Shown: one piece after another, positions 51,475-59,679 of the stretch
Layout of the letters: each line of letters opens with the position of its first letter
Numbering within the stretch: position 1 is the stretch's first letter
NCBI GenBank assembly: GCA_964247695.1
Contig: CAXTVI010000016.1
Span: forward strand, 1 to 64,000
Reading direction: 5' to 3'
DNA: 64,000 nucleotides
From: Lichenicoccus sp964247695
GTDB taxonomy: Bacteria; Pseudomonadota; Alphaproteobacteria; Acetobacterales; Acetobacteraceae
The notes under the pieces: model-generated
The model's input: the letters and a program-made list of their open reading frames with translations, nothing else
Databases searched by the model: none
Told to the model about the DNA's origin: nothing
Made by a program: the position numbers and the translations under genes

Positions 51475-52776
51475 GTGTCGACCCCGGAAGCCGTCCGCGC
51501 GACGGCGGCGCGCCGGTCGCACGGTCGCCTCGGTCCGCTCTGGCTGCAGGTGCTGGTCGCCATCGCGCTGGGAATGGCGCTTGGCGCGGTCTGGCCCGGC
51601 TTCGCGGTGTCGCTGAAGCCGTTCGGCGACGCCTTCGTCAAGCTGATCCGCATGGTGCTGGCGCCGATCATCTTCGGCACCGTGGTTGTCGGCATCGCCC
51701 GCATCGGCGACCTTGAGGAGGTCGGCCGCGTCGGCGTCAAGGCGCTGCTGTATTTCGAGGCGGTCTCTACGCTCTCGCTGCTGCTCGGCCTGCTCGCGGT
51801 CGACCTGCTGCAGCCCGGTGCGGGCATGCATGTCGATCCGCGCAGCCTGGATGCCGGCGCGATCGCGAGCTATGCGGCCTCCGCGCGGCATGTCGGCGTC
51901 GTCGGCTTCCTGCTCGACATCATCCCGTCCAGCATCGGAAGCGCCTTCGTCGGCGGCAACGTGCTGCAGCTCATCCTGTTCGGCGTGCTGTTCGGCCTCG
52001 CTCTGGCGCGGGTCGGCGAGCGCGCGGCGCCGCTGCTGGACCTGCTCGACCTGATGCTGGCCGGGCTGTTCGGCATCGTGCGGATCGTCATGGCGCTGGC
52101 GCCGATCGGCACCCTGGGTGCCATCGCCTTTACCGTCGGCCGCTATGGGCTCGCGAGCCTGGTGCAGCTGGCGCAGCTCACCGCCGAGGTCTGGCTGGTC
52201 TCGATCCTGTTCGTGGTCGTCGTGCTGGGCGCGATCACGCGCGCCGCCGGCTTCGGCCTGTTCAAGTTCCTGCGCTACATACGCACCGAGATCCTCATCA
52301 CCTTCGGCACCTCCTCGTCCGAGGCGGTGCTGGCGCCGCTGATGACCAAGCTCGAGCAGCTCGGCTGCGCCCGCTCCGTGGTCGGGCTGGTGATGCCGGC
52401 CGGCTACACCTTCAACACCGACGGCACCTCGATCTATCTCGGCATGTCGGCGCTGTTCATCGCGCAGGCCACCGGCACCCACCTTGGCCTGGGCGCACAG
52501 GCCGGCCTGCTGCTGATGCTGATGCTGACCTCCAAGGGGTCCGCGGGCGTCGCCGGTGCCGGCTTCGTCACGCTGGCGGCAACGCTTGCCTCGATGAACC
52601 GGATCCCGGTCGCCGGGATCGTGCTGCTGCTGGGCGTCGACCGCTTCACCAACGCAGCCCGCGCGATCACCAACATCATCGGCAACGGCATCGCCACCAT
52701 CGTGATCGCCAGCTCCGAGGACGCGCTCGACCGCGAGCGGCTGCAGGCGGCACTGGCGGAGGGTCCAGGCGAGTAG
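51475..52776 (+). CDS. Dicarboxylate:cation symporter (DctA/DAACS family), probably a tartrate carrier
   Basis: 433 residues, about 8 transmembrane helices plus two hairpins. The serine-rich hairpin is FGTSSSEAVLAPLMTKLEQLG; the substrate/cation motif is AGYTFNTDGTSIYLGMSALF; later LLLMLMLTSKGSAGVAGAGFV and VDRFTNAARAITNIIGNGIA match DctA-type proteins. Located 5 nt behind the tartrate dehydratase, it most likely imports tartrate or related C4-dicarboxylates. Start is GTG 51475 or TTG 51472; GGAG lies 8 or 5 nt upstream. Confidence 0.93.
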   Translation: MSTPEAVRATAARRSHGRLGPLWLQVLVAIALGMALGAVWPGFAVSLKPFGDAFVKLIRMVLAPIIFGTVVVGIARIGDLEEVGRVGVKALLYFEAVSTLSLLLGLLAVDLLQPGAGMHVDPRSLDAGAIASYAASARHVGVVGFLLDIIPSSIGSAFVGGNVLQLILFGVLFGLALARVGERAAPLLDLLDLMLAGLFGIVRIVMALAPIGTLGAIAFTVGRYGLASLVQLAQLTAEVWLVSILFVVVVLGAITRAAGFGLFKFLRYIRTEILITFGTSSSEAVLAPLMTKLEQLGCARSVVGLVMPAGYTFNTDGTSIYLGMSALFIAQATGTHLGLGAQAGLLLMLMLTSKGSAGVAGAGFVTLAATLASMNRIPVAGIVLLLGVDRFTNAARAITNIIGNGIATIVIASSEDALDRERLQAALAEGPGE

Positions 52777-52845
52777 GGTGCGCCGTGCCAGCCGCCGGGC
52801 CTCGTGCTAACAGGCCGCTCCATCGAGACAGCACCCAGGCCCCGC

Positions 52846-54114
52846 ATGACCCAGAGCCCGCCGAGCAGCCCGTTCCTTCGAGAGGCCGAAGCGCGCGGCT
52901 ACGTCTTCCAATGCACCGACATGGCGGCGCTGGACGCAGCCCTGGCGGCCGGGATCGTCGGCGGCTATGTCGGCTTCGACGCCACCGCCGACAGCCTGCA
53001 TGTCGGCCACATGATCCCGATCATGGTGCTGCGCCTGCTGCAGCGGCACGGCCACCGGCCGGTGGCGCTGCTCGGCGGCGGCACCACCCGGATCGGCGAC
53101 CCCTCGTTCCGCGACGATGCCCGGCAGCTGCTCGACGAGGCCGGCATCGCGCGCAACCGGGCCGGCATACGCGCCAACCTGGCCGGCATGCTGCGCTTCG
53201 GCGACGGACCCTCGGATGCGATCATGCCGGACAATGCCGAATGGCTCGACCGGCTCGGCTATATCGACCTGCTGCGCGAGGTGGGCGTGCATTTCAGCGT
53301 CAGCCGCATGCTCGGCTTCGACAGCGTGCGCCAGCGCCTGGAGCGCGAGCAGGGCCTGACCTTCCTGGAGTTCAACTACTCGATCCTGCAGAGCTACGAT
53401 TTCCGCGAGCTCTGGCGCCGCCACGGCGTCGCCCTGCAGATGGGCGGCTCCGACCAGTGGGGCAACATCGTCTCCGGCGTCGACCTGGTGCGCCGCACCG
53501 ACCAGAAGCAGGTGTTCGGCCTGACCACGCCGCTGCTGACCACCGCATCCGGCGCCAAGATGGGCAAGACGGCAGCCGGTGCGGTCTGGCTGTCGGCGGC
53601 GCGGCTGGCGCCGTTCGACTACTGGCAGTTCTGGCGCAACACCGAGGATGCGGACGTGGGCCGTTTCCTCAGGCTGTTCACGGATCTCCCGGTGGAGGAA
53701 TGCGAGCGTCTGGGAGCGCTGCCGGGGGCTGCGATCAACGAGGCCAAGAAGATCCTCGCAACCGAAGCGACCGCGATCTGCCACGGCCGCGCGGCAGCCG
53801 AGCAGGCCGCCGCGGCTGGCCTGCAATTGTTCGAGGCAGGCCACGCGACCGGTGGCCCTCACGACGCGCTGCCGTCACGCGAGATCGCCAGTGCGGCCCT
53901 GCAAGCGGGTGTGCCGGTGCATCGCCTGTTCGCCGAGATGGGGCTGGTGGGCAGCAACGGCGAGGCGCGACGTCTGGTGCGCGGCGGCGGCCTGCGGATC
54001 AACGACGTGACCGTCACGGACGAGAACCGGGTTGTCACGACCTCAGATATGCGCGACGGCGCGGTCAAGCTTTCGGTCGGCCGCAAGCAGCACCTGCTGG
54101 TGCGCCCGTACTAG
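52846..54114 (+). CDS. tyrS: Tyrosyl-tRNA synthetase
   Basis: 422 residues. Class I synthetase: GGYVGFDATADSLHVGHMIP contains the HIGH variant HVGH, and LTTASGAKMGKTAAGAVWL the KMSKS variant KMGKT. The tyrosine site is in NYSILQSYDF and MGGSDQWGNIV. A C-terminal S4 RNA-binding domain (about 355-422; LVGSNGEARRLVRGGGLRIN) is present. ATG 52846 matches the expected N-terminus; 14 further in-frame codons upstream lack a ribosome site. Confidence 0.96.
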   Translation: MTQSPPSSPFLREAEARGYVFQCTDMAALDAALAAGIVGGYVGFDATADSLHVGHMIPIMVLRLLQRHGHRPVALLGGGTTRIGDPSFRDDARQLLDEAGIARNRAGIRANLAGMLRFGDGPSDAIMPDNAEWLDRLGYIDLLREVGVHFSVSRMLGFDSVRQRLEREQGLTFLEFNYSILQSYDFRELWRRHGVALQMGGSDQWGNIVSGVDLVRRTDQKQVFGLTTPLLTTASGAKMGKTAAGAVWLSAARLAPFDYWQFWRNTEDADVGRFLRLFTDLPVEECERLGALPGAAINEAKKILATEATAICHGRAAAEQAAAAGLQLFEAGHATGGPHDALPSREIASAALQAGVPVHRLFAEMGLVGSNGEARRLVRGGGLRINDVTVTDENRVVTTSDMRDGAVKLSVGRKQHLLVRPY

Positions 54115-54121
54115 ATTTCCA

Positions 54122-54553
54122 TCAGCCGGCGATCGCCTTCGCGCTGCTGATCTGAACCGCGATGGCCTCGAGCGTGATGGCGGCGAGTGCCGCGCGCATC
54201 GCGGCCTCGGCAGCTTCGAACCGCTCTCCCAGCACAATCGGCACATGACGACCGACCGGGCATTCCGGATCCGGATTGGCGTGCAGCGGCAACAGCGGCA
54301 GGCGGATCGGATTGACCGCGATCCAGACATCGTCGAGCGAGATCCGTTCGGCCGGCCGTCCAAGGGCGGCACCGCCCTGGCCCCGGCGGACACGCACCAG
54401 GCCGGCCTTGGCCAGCAGCCGCATGATCCGCCGCACGACCACCGGATTGGTGTTGACGCTGCCGGCGATGCGCGGACTGGTCAGGCGGCCGGCTGGCTCG
54501 ACCGTCATCAGCAACATGATGTGGGTGGCGACTGAGAACCGGGTTGCGATCAT
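54122..54553 (-). CDS. Rrf2-family transcriptional regulator without Fe-S cysteines
   Basis: 143 residues. Winged helix: FSVATHIMLLMTVEPAGRLT, SPRIAGSVNTNPVVVRRIMR and the wing RVRRGQGGAALGRPAERISL. Only one Cys (PECPVGRHV) remains where IscR/NsrR have three, so it should not hold an Fe-S cluster and resembles the YwnA/CymR-like branch. Convergent with tyrS; no obvious target is adjacent. Confidence 0.9.
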   Translation of the reverse strand: MIATRFSVATHIMLLMTVEPAGRLTSPRIAGSVNTNPVVVRRIMRLLAKAGLVRVRRGQGGAALGRPAERISLDDVWIAVNPIRLPLLPLHANPDPECPVGRHVPIVLGERFEAAEAAMRAALAAITLEAIAVQISSAKAIAG

Positions 54554-54673
54554 GGCAATTGTGCAGCGCCTGCCGGCAGGCGTGGTTGCGCGACCATCCG
54601 AGATAGTTCGATCAGGTTGGGGCAGCGCCAGGGTCTTGCCCAGGCGGCGTCATTTCGGCATCACGCAGGACAG

Positions 54674-55192
54674 ATGCAGATCAGTGACGAGCGCAGGTCC
54701 GCCCTGGCCGAGAACTCCCTCGCCATCCGTCGCGCGGCCGCCAGGCTCTGCGGGCAACTCGGCTGGGCGCCGCTGCACGAGGTGCCGCTGCCGAACGGCA
54801 GGCGCGCCGACATCCTGGCGCTGCGTCCGGACGGCGGCTTCGCCTGCATAGAGGTGAAGTCCGGGCCGCGCGATTTCCTGACCGACACGAAATGGCCGGA
54901 CTACCGCGCATATTCCGACGCGCTGTTTTTCGCGGTCGACGAGCAGTTTCCCCGCGCGCTGCTGCCGCCGGATACCGGCCTCATGGTCGCCTGCGTCGGC
55001 CCGCATTGCGCGCCCGGCTCGGTCATCGTGCAGGATGCCGAGATCCTGCGCGAGGCGCCGGCGCACGCCCTGGCCCCGGCACGCCGGCGAGCGCTGATGC
55101 AGCGCTTCGCCACCATCGCGGCCCAGCGGCTCGCGATGCTCGAGGATCCCGCCATCACGGCCTCGCTGCGGGCAGCGCTCCGGGTCGAGTGA
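54674..55192 (+). CDS. mmcB: MmcB-family DNA repair protein (PD-(D/E)XK-like nuclease fold)
   Basis: 172 residues. GRRADILALRPDGGFACIEVKSG gives the D...E-x-K core of a PD-(D/E)XK nuclease, followed by RDFLTDTKWPDYRAYSDALFFAV and PDTGLMVACV, the order seen in MmcB-type proteins of alphaproteobacteria. Family members belong to the SOS/mutasome-related repair set in Caulobacter. ATG 54674 has AGGACAG just upstream. No LexA box was recognised in the 120-bp gap. Confidence 0.85.
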   Translation: MQISDERRSALAENSLAIRRAAARLCGQLGWAPLHEVPLPNGRRADILALRPDGGFACIEVKSGPRDFLTDTKWPDYRAYSDALFFAVDEQFPRALLPPDTGLMVACVGPHCAPGSVIVQDAEILREAPAHALAPARRRALMQRFATIAAQRLAMLEDPAITASLRAALRVE

Positions 55193-55256
55193 GGGCGGCT
55201 TGCGCCGGCATGCCCGGCGGCCCAGGCTGGCTGCACGCAACCGCGAGGTCCACCGC

Positions 55257-56057
55257 ATGCAGTCGAACGCCCTGAACCAGCGGCTCGAGGCCGCCATCGC
55301 GATCGTCGCCGAAGCGGCGGCGCTGGCGATGCGCATGCGCCCCGCCTCCGGCAGCTTCACCGGCAACCTGAAGGGCGCGCAGGACTGGGTGACCGAGGCG
55401 GATGGCGCGGTCGAGGCGCTGATCGCGGGCCGGCTGCGGTCGCTGTTCCCCGCTGACGGCTTCAAGGGCGAGGAGACCGGTGATGCCGAGCAGGGAGCCG
55501 GGGCCTCGCTGCGCTGGGTGGTGGACCCGATCGACGGCACCTCGAACTATGCGCGCGGCCGGGATCGCTGGGCGGTCTCGCTCGGCCTGATGGATGGCGC
55601 GCGGCCGGTGCTCGGCCTGGTCGCGGCACCAGTCCTCGGAGAGACGTATCTCGCCCGCGACGGCGGCGGCGCCACCCTGAACGGAGCGCCGATCCACCCG
55701 GCCGACACCACCGACATCGAACGCGCGATGGTCGAGGTCGGCTGGAGCCCGAAGGTGACCGCCCAGGCGCACGCGGCGCTGAGCGGGCGCATCGTGGCCC
55801 TGGGTGCCGCACCGCGCACCGGCGGCTGCGGCGCGATCGCGCTCGCCGAGATCGCCTGCGGGCGGCTCGACGCCTACATCGAGCCGTTCATCAACCTGTG
55901 GGACGTGGCCGGCGCGCTGCCGCTGCTGGCCGAGGCCGGGATCCGCGTCTCGCCGTTCCTGCGCGATGGCGGCATGACCGGCGCGTACCCGATCCTGGCG
56001 GCGACGTCCGGCATCGCAGCCGCGGTCTCCGAGGCGACCGGCATCGGCTTCGCGTAG
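55257..56057 (+). CDS. Inositol monophosphatase family protein
   Basis: 266 residues. Mg2+-dependent phosphatase of the IMPase/CysQ/FBPase superfamily. Metal site pieces are FKGEETGD, the signature WVVDPIDGTSNYARG and the C-terminal PFINLWDVAGALPLLAEAG. Substrate may be an inositol phosphate, histidinol phosphate or 3'-phosphoadenosine phosphate; sequence alone does not decide. ATG 55257 matches the family start and lies 64 nt after mmcB. Confidence 0.92.
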   Translation: MQSNALNQRLEAAIAIVAEAAALAMRMRPASGSFTGNLKGAQDWVTEADGAVEALIAGRLRSLFPADGFKGEETGDAEQGAGASLRWVVDPIDGTSNYARGRDRWAVSLGLMDGARPVLGLVAAPVLGETYLARDGGGATLNGAPIHPADTTDIERAMVEVGWSPKVTAQAHAALSGRIVALGAAPRTGGCGAIALAEIACGRLDAYIEPFINLWDVAGALPLLAEAGIRVSPFLRDGGMTGAYPILAATSGIAAAVSEATGIGFA

Positions 56058-56153
56058 AAGCGGGGGCTCACGAGCCAGGGCGATATTTGCTAGTCATGCA
56101 GCCGTAGCGTCCGGACGACTCGGCCCGGGCGCGGGCTGGAGACAGGATTACCC

Positions 56154-57116
56154 ATGCGAACGCGTCGCGGCCTCACGGCAATTCTTTCGGTGATGCTTGC
56201 CGGCATGACGCTGGCCGGCACGACGCTGGCCGCCGCCCCGGCGCTCGCCCAGCAGCTCACCGAGCGCCAGGAGCAGCAGCAGCGCCTGGTGGATCGCGCG
56301 ACGCTGACGGCGCAGGACATCCTCGACTGGCGCGCCAACGGCGACCAGGCGCGCCGCTTCCTGGAGCGCTCGCGCGGCGTCCTGATCTGCCCGAGCATCT
56401 TTCGCATGTCGTTCATCTTCGGTGGTTCCGGCGGCGGCTGCGTGCTGCTCGCCCGCGACGGCTCGGGCTCGTGGTCGGCGCCAGCCTTCTACTCGATGGG
56501 GTCCGGCTCGTTCGGGCTCCAGGCCGGCATCCAGGACGCCGAGCTGATGCTGTTCATCATGAGCCGGCGGGGCCTGACCGCGATCATGGACAGCCAGTTC
56601 AAGTTCGGCGCCAATGCCGGCGTCACCCTGGCCACCCTGGGCGCCGGAATGGAGGGCGACACTTCGGCCGCGTTCAACGCCGACATCGTGGTGCTCGAGA
56701 AGAGCAAGGGCCTGTTTGCCGGCATCTCCCTGCAAGGCAGCATCCTGTCCTTCGACAGCGTCGGCAACCGCGCCTATTACGGCCAACCGGTGGGCGTGCA
56801 GGACATCGCGGTCGCCATGCGGGTCAATAATCCGGGTGCCGATCCGCTGCGCGCCGTGCTGATGCGCTACGGCGGCACCGGTCCGGCACAGCAGCCGGCA
56901 CAGCAGCCGGCCTATCGCGACGAGGCGGCGCCGGACCAGGGCAGGCCGGACGCCTATCCGCCGCCGTATCGGCGCGGCACCGCCTACGGGGCACCGGGCG
57001 GCGACCCTGGCACGCCGTCCGGCCCCGGCACGTATCCGCCCAATCCGGATACCGGTCCGACGCAGCTCGCCCCAAACAACCCGGTGCAGAGCCAGTCGCT
57101 GCCGCCGCCCCGCTAG
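56154..57116 (+). CDS. Secreted SYLF (Ysc84-like) lipid-binding domain protein with Pro-rich tail
   Basis: 320 residues. Signal peptide 1-32 (MRTRRGLTAILSVMLAG, cleavage near ALA-QQ). The SYLF domain (about 45-235) has GVLICPSIFRMSFIFGGSGG, PAFYSMGSGSFGLQAGIQDAELMLFIM and GANAGVTLATLGAGMEG, typical of proteins binding phospholipid head groups. The last 80 residues are Pro/Gln/Gly/Tyr-rich and disordered (AQQPAQQPAYRDE). The stop codon is part of the AGGAG ribosome site for the next gene, so the two are co-transcribed. Confidence 0.9.
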   Translation: MRTRRGLTAILSVMLAGMTLAGTTLAAAPALAQQLTERQEQQQRLVDRATLTAQDILDWRANGDQARRFLERSRGVLICPSIFRMSFIFGGSGGGCVLLARDGSGSWSAPAFYSMGSGSFGLQAGIQDAELMLFIMSRRGLTAIMDSQFKFGANAGVTLATLGAGMEGDTSAAFNADIVVLEKSKGLFAGISLQGSILSFDSVGNRAYYGQPVGVQDIAVAMRVNNPGADPLRAVLMRYGGTGPAQQPAQQPAYRDEAAPDQGRPDAYPPPYRRGTAYGAPGGDPGTPSGPGTYPPNPDTGPTQLAPNNPVQSQSLPPPR

Positions 57117-57128
57117 GAGCATCCGGCG

Positions 57129-58199
57129 GTGAGCCAACCGAACCCGGCGAGGCAGGCCCTGGTCGCAGGGGCCAGCGGCATCATCGGCGCCGGTCTCGTC
57201 GATGCGCTGCACGCGGCCCCGGGCTGGGAATCCGCGCTGCTGGCGACCCGCGCCCTTCCGCACGCCCGCGCCATCGCCGCCGACCTGCTCGATGCGAAGG
57301 GGCTGGCACGGACGCTGGAGGCGGCGACCGGCACGACGCACCTGTTCTATGCGGCCTACCGCGCGCAACCCGACTTCGCGTCCGAGGTCGCGGTCAACGG
57401 GCCGATGCTGGAAAACCTGCTTGATGGCCTCAAGCAGGTCGGAGCGCCGCTCCAAAGGGTCGTGCTCTACCAGGGCGCCAAGGTGTACGGCGTGCATCTC
57501 GGGCCGGTGCAGGCGCCATTCTTCGAGGACACACCGCGCCACATGCCGCCCAACTTCTACTTCACCCAGGAGGACACGCTGCGACGTCGCGCCGCGGCCG
57601 GGGAATTCGGGTTCTCGATCCTGCGGCCGGACGTGGTGGTGGGCGACGTCGCCGGCAATCCGATGAACATCGCCATGGTGATCGGCGTGTTCGCCACCCT
57701 GTGCAAGGCGACCGGAACGCCGTTCCGGTTCCCCGGCCCCGGGCAGGTCTATGACGGCGTGCTGGCGCAGTTCACCGACGCGCGGCTGCTCGGGCGGGCC
57801 AGCCTGTGGGCCGCGACCGACGAGGCGGCGGCCGGCGAGGCGTTCAACTATGTGCACGAGCCGTTCCGCTGGCGGCGCGTCTGGCAGCAGGTCGCGGACG
57901 CGTTCGATCTCGAGGTCGCGCCGCCGCTGCGCATGAGCCTTGCACAGCAGATGGCGGACAAGGCGCCGCTGTGGGAGCGGCTCGTGCAGGCGCACGGGCT
58001 GCAGCCGATGCCCTACGAGAAGCTGGTCGGCTGGGCGTTCGGCGACTTCATCTTCAACACGGCGTTCGACATGATCTCGGACATGGGCAAGATCCGGCGC
58101 GCCGGCTTCAACGAGACCATCGACAACGGCGCGGCATTGATCGGCGCGATCCGCCGGCTGCAGGACCGGAAATTTCTTCCGCGGGTCGATGAGGCCTGA
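57129..58199 (+). CDS. PRISE-type NAD(P)H enone reductase-like SDR (progesterone 5-beta-reductase family)
   Basis: 356 residues. Rossmann motif ALVAGASGIIGAGL; the PRISE landmarks YQGAKVYGVHLG (active-site Lys), MPPNFYFTQED (the plant/bacterial NFYY-x-x-ED motif, second Tyr changed to Phe), ILRPDVVVGDVAGN and the end block VGWAFGDFIFN with GFNETID. Bacterial PRISE proteins reduce activated C=C bonds; the natural substrate here is unknown. GTG 57129 has AGGAG 9 nt upstream, overlapping the stop of the SYLF gene. Confidence 0.85.
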   Translation: MSQPNPARQALVAGASGIIGAGLVDALHAAPGWESALLATRALPHARAIAADLLDAKGLARTLEAATGTTHLFYAAYRAQPDFASEVAVNGPMLENLLDGLKQVGAPLQRVVLYQGAKVYGVHLGPVQAPFFEDTPRHMPPNFYFTQEDTLRRRAAAGEFGFSILRPDVVVGDVAGNPMNIAMVIGVFATLCKATGTPFRFPGPGQVYDGVLAQFTDARLLGRASLWAATDEAAAGEAFNYVHEPFRWRRVWQQVADAFDLEVAPPLRMSLAQQMADKAPLWERLVQAHGLQPMPYEKLVGWAFGDFIFNTAFDMISDMGKIRRAGFNETIDNGAALIGAIRRLQDRKFLPRVDEA

Positions 58200-58250
58200 G
58201 GCTTGGCGGGACGAGGGCAGCGCCCTCACCCTGCCTGCTCAGGGGCCTGC

Positions 58251-58307
58251 CAGAGCATGATCCGATCGATCAGGCGCTGCGCGTCTTTCGAGTGGGCAGC
58301 CTTGGCA
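58251..58307. repeat. Palindromic intergenic repeat element, decayed copy 2
   Basis: CAGAGCATGATC-C-GATCGATCA matches copy 1 (from 1351) except for one base, and the next 35 bases (CTGC, TTCGA, GGCAGC blocks) align without gaps, giving about 44 of 57 identical. The 3' arm has changed to GATCAGGCGCT, so the hairpin is weaker than in copy 1. Confidence 0.7.
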
Positions 58308-58339
58308 ATGTCCGGACGCAGCACACGGTGGAGACCCGC

Positions 58340-59440
58340 ATGAAGGCCTGCAGCGCAGCGGAATTCGAGCAGATCGTCGCGCGCCTGGGTGGCGGTGTTC
58401 CGGATGCCGAGATGTTCCAGCACATGTCGACGCTCACGCTGGACGTCCCGGCTGCACGCCGGCTCACCGGCCTGGATCCGTTCTCGGCCGAATATCACGA
58501 GGCCGCGCTGGACCTCTATCTCGACCTCCGGGCGCATCCCGAGGCCGACTATATTCCCCAGCGCGACGAGGCTCCCTCCTTCGCCGTCCCGGAGCATGTC
58601 TGGTCGCAACTACCGCCCTGGAGCTTCCGGGACCCGGGCATGATCGGCGAGCATCTTTATTCGTGGGGCCACATCCTGCGCCATCTGGTGCTTCCCCCCG
58701 GGGGCAGCGTGCTGGAGTACGGGCCCGGCAGCGGACAGATCCTGCTGATGCTGGCGCGCATGGGATATCGGGTGCATGGCGTCGACGTCGATGCGGTGGC
58801 CCTGGAAGGCATCCGCCTGCAGGCGGAAGGGATGCGGCTGGAGGTTTCGACAGAGCAGGCCGTGTTCGGCGAGGGCTTCGGCCAGCAACGCTTCGACGCC
58901 ATCATCTTCTACGAGGCGTTCCATCATGCCCTCGAATTCCAGAACCTGCTGCGACGCCTGCATGGCCGCCTGAACCCCGGCGGCCGCGTCATCCTTTGCG
59001 GCGAGCCTGTCGTGCCCGGCATGTTTCCCGGCATCCCCTATCCATGGGGTCCCCGGATGGATGCCCTGTCGGTGTTCTGCATGCGTCGCTTCGGCTGGAT
59101 GGAGCTGGGTTTCACGCATGACTTCTTCATGGAGGCGGCGCGGCGTGCGGGATGGACAGCGACCTTCCATCCGTTCCCGAACTGCGGACGCGCCCATGTC
59201 TATATGCTGGAAGCCGGGACGTCCGACGTTGTCCCTCCGCCGCATCGCGGCGACGCGGCTTCCGAGGCCGTGGCCACAGCCGCCGCTTCAGGCCCCGCAT
59301 TCTCCGGCGCGACGACTGCACAGCTCAGGGCGGAACTCGCCGCCATCCATGCCTCCACCTCCTGGAAGGTCACCGGCCCGCTGAGGATGGCGGGAAGGAT
59401 CGCCGGGCGACTTTCGAGACGTGGCGGATATCGTCGCTGA
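58340..59440 (+). CDS. SAM-dependent methyltransferase with glycosyltransferase-type C-terminal tail
   Basis: 366 residues. An N-terminal helical region (1-110) precedes the class I methyltransferase core: motif I VLEYGPGSGQILLMLARMG, acidic GVDVDAVALEG, FDAIIFYEAFHHALEFQNLL and LNPGGRVILCGEPVV. The last 40 residues, AELAAIHASTSWKVTGPLRM then GRIAGRLSRR, match the short S-x-S-W-x-x-T-x-P-L-R tail common on bacterial glycosyltransferases and rhamnan-type proteins. This suggests action on a surface glycan. ATG 58340 has GGAG 6 nt upstream. Confidence 0.85.
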   Translation: MKACSAAEFEQIVARLGGGVPDAEMFQHMSTLTLDVPAARRLTGLDPFSAEYHEAALDLYLDLRAHPEADYIPQRDEAPSFAVPEHVWSQLPPWSFRDPGMIGEHLYSWGHILRHLVLPPGGSVLEYGPGSGQILLMLARMGYRVHGVDVDAVALEGIRLQAEGMRLEVSTEQAVFGEGFGQQRFDAIIFYEAFHHALEFQNLLRRLHGRLNPGGRVILCGEPVVPGMFPGIPYPWGPRMDALSVFCMRRFGWMELGFTHDFFMEAARRAGWTATFHPFPNCGRAHVYMLEAGTSDVVPPPHRGDAASEAVATAAASGPAFSGATTAQLRAELAAIHASTSWKVTGPLRMAGRIAGRLSRRGGYRR

Positions 59441-59465
59441 ACAACGGATGCGTGGTCCCGCTTGA

Positions 59466-59679
59466 GGCCGCCGTCCCTCCGCCGTCGAGTCAGCCGTGCC
59501 AGGACGAGCCGCGGATCACCTGGCAGAAATTGCCGCGATGGGGGTGCGGCTCCGCACGCTGCGGCTTTGCAGCGGTGGAGATTTTTCGCCATGCCTTCGG
59601 GCGGCGTCTCGGCGTGTCACCGGCCGCCTATCGCGGGCAGCATGCCGAGAACGCGGAGCCGGTGACCGGCGTCAGGTGA
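59466..59679 (+). pseudogene. Remnant of an AraC-family regulator (C-terminal DNA-binding half, frameshifted)
   Basis: Two frames must be joined to read a helix-turn-helix end. One frame gives GRAADHLAEIAAMG up to about 59540; a different frame then gives CGFAAVEIFRHAFGRRLGVS followed by PAAYRGQH, the hallmark AraC/GlxA second helix-turn-helix, ending at TGA 59677. Around the break the heptamer TGCGGCT occurs twice, 15 nt apart, after a GGGGG run; removing the 15-nt duplication and one G restores AMGCGFAAVEIF in one frame. The N-terminal half is missing. Its last bases overlap the end of the Gfo/Idh gene. Confidence 0.7.
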
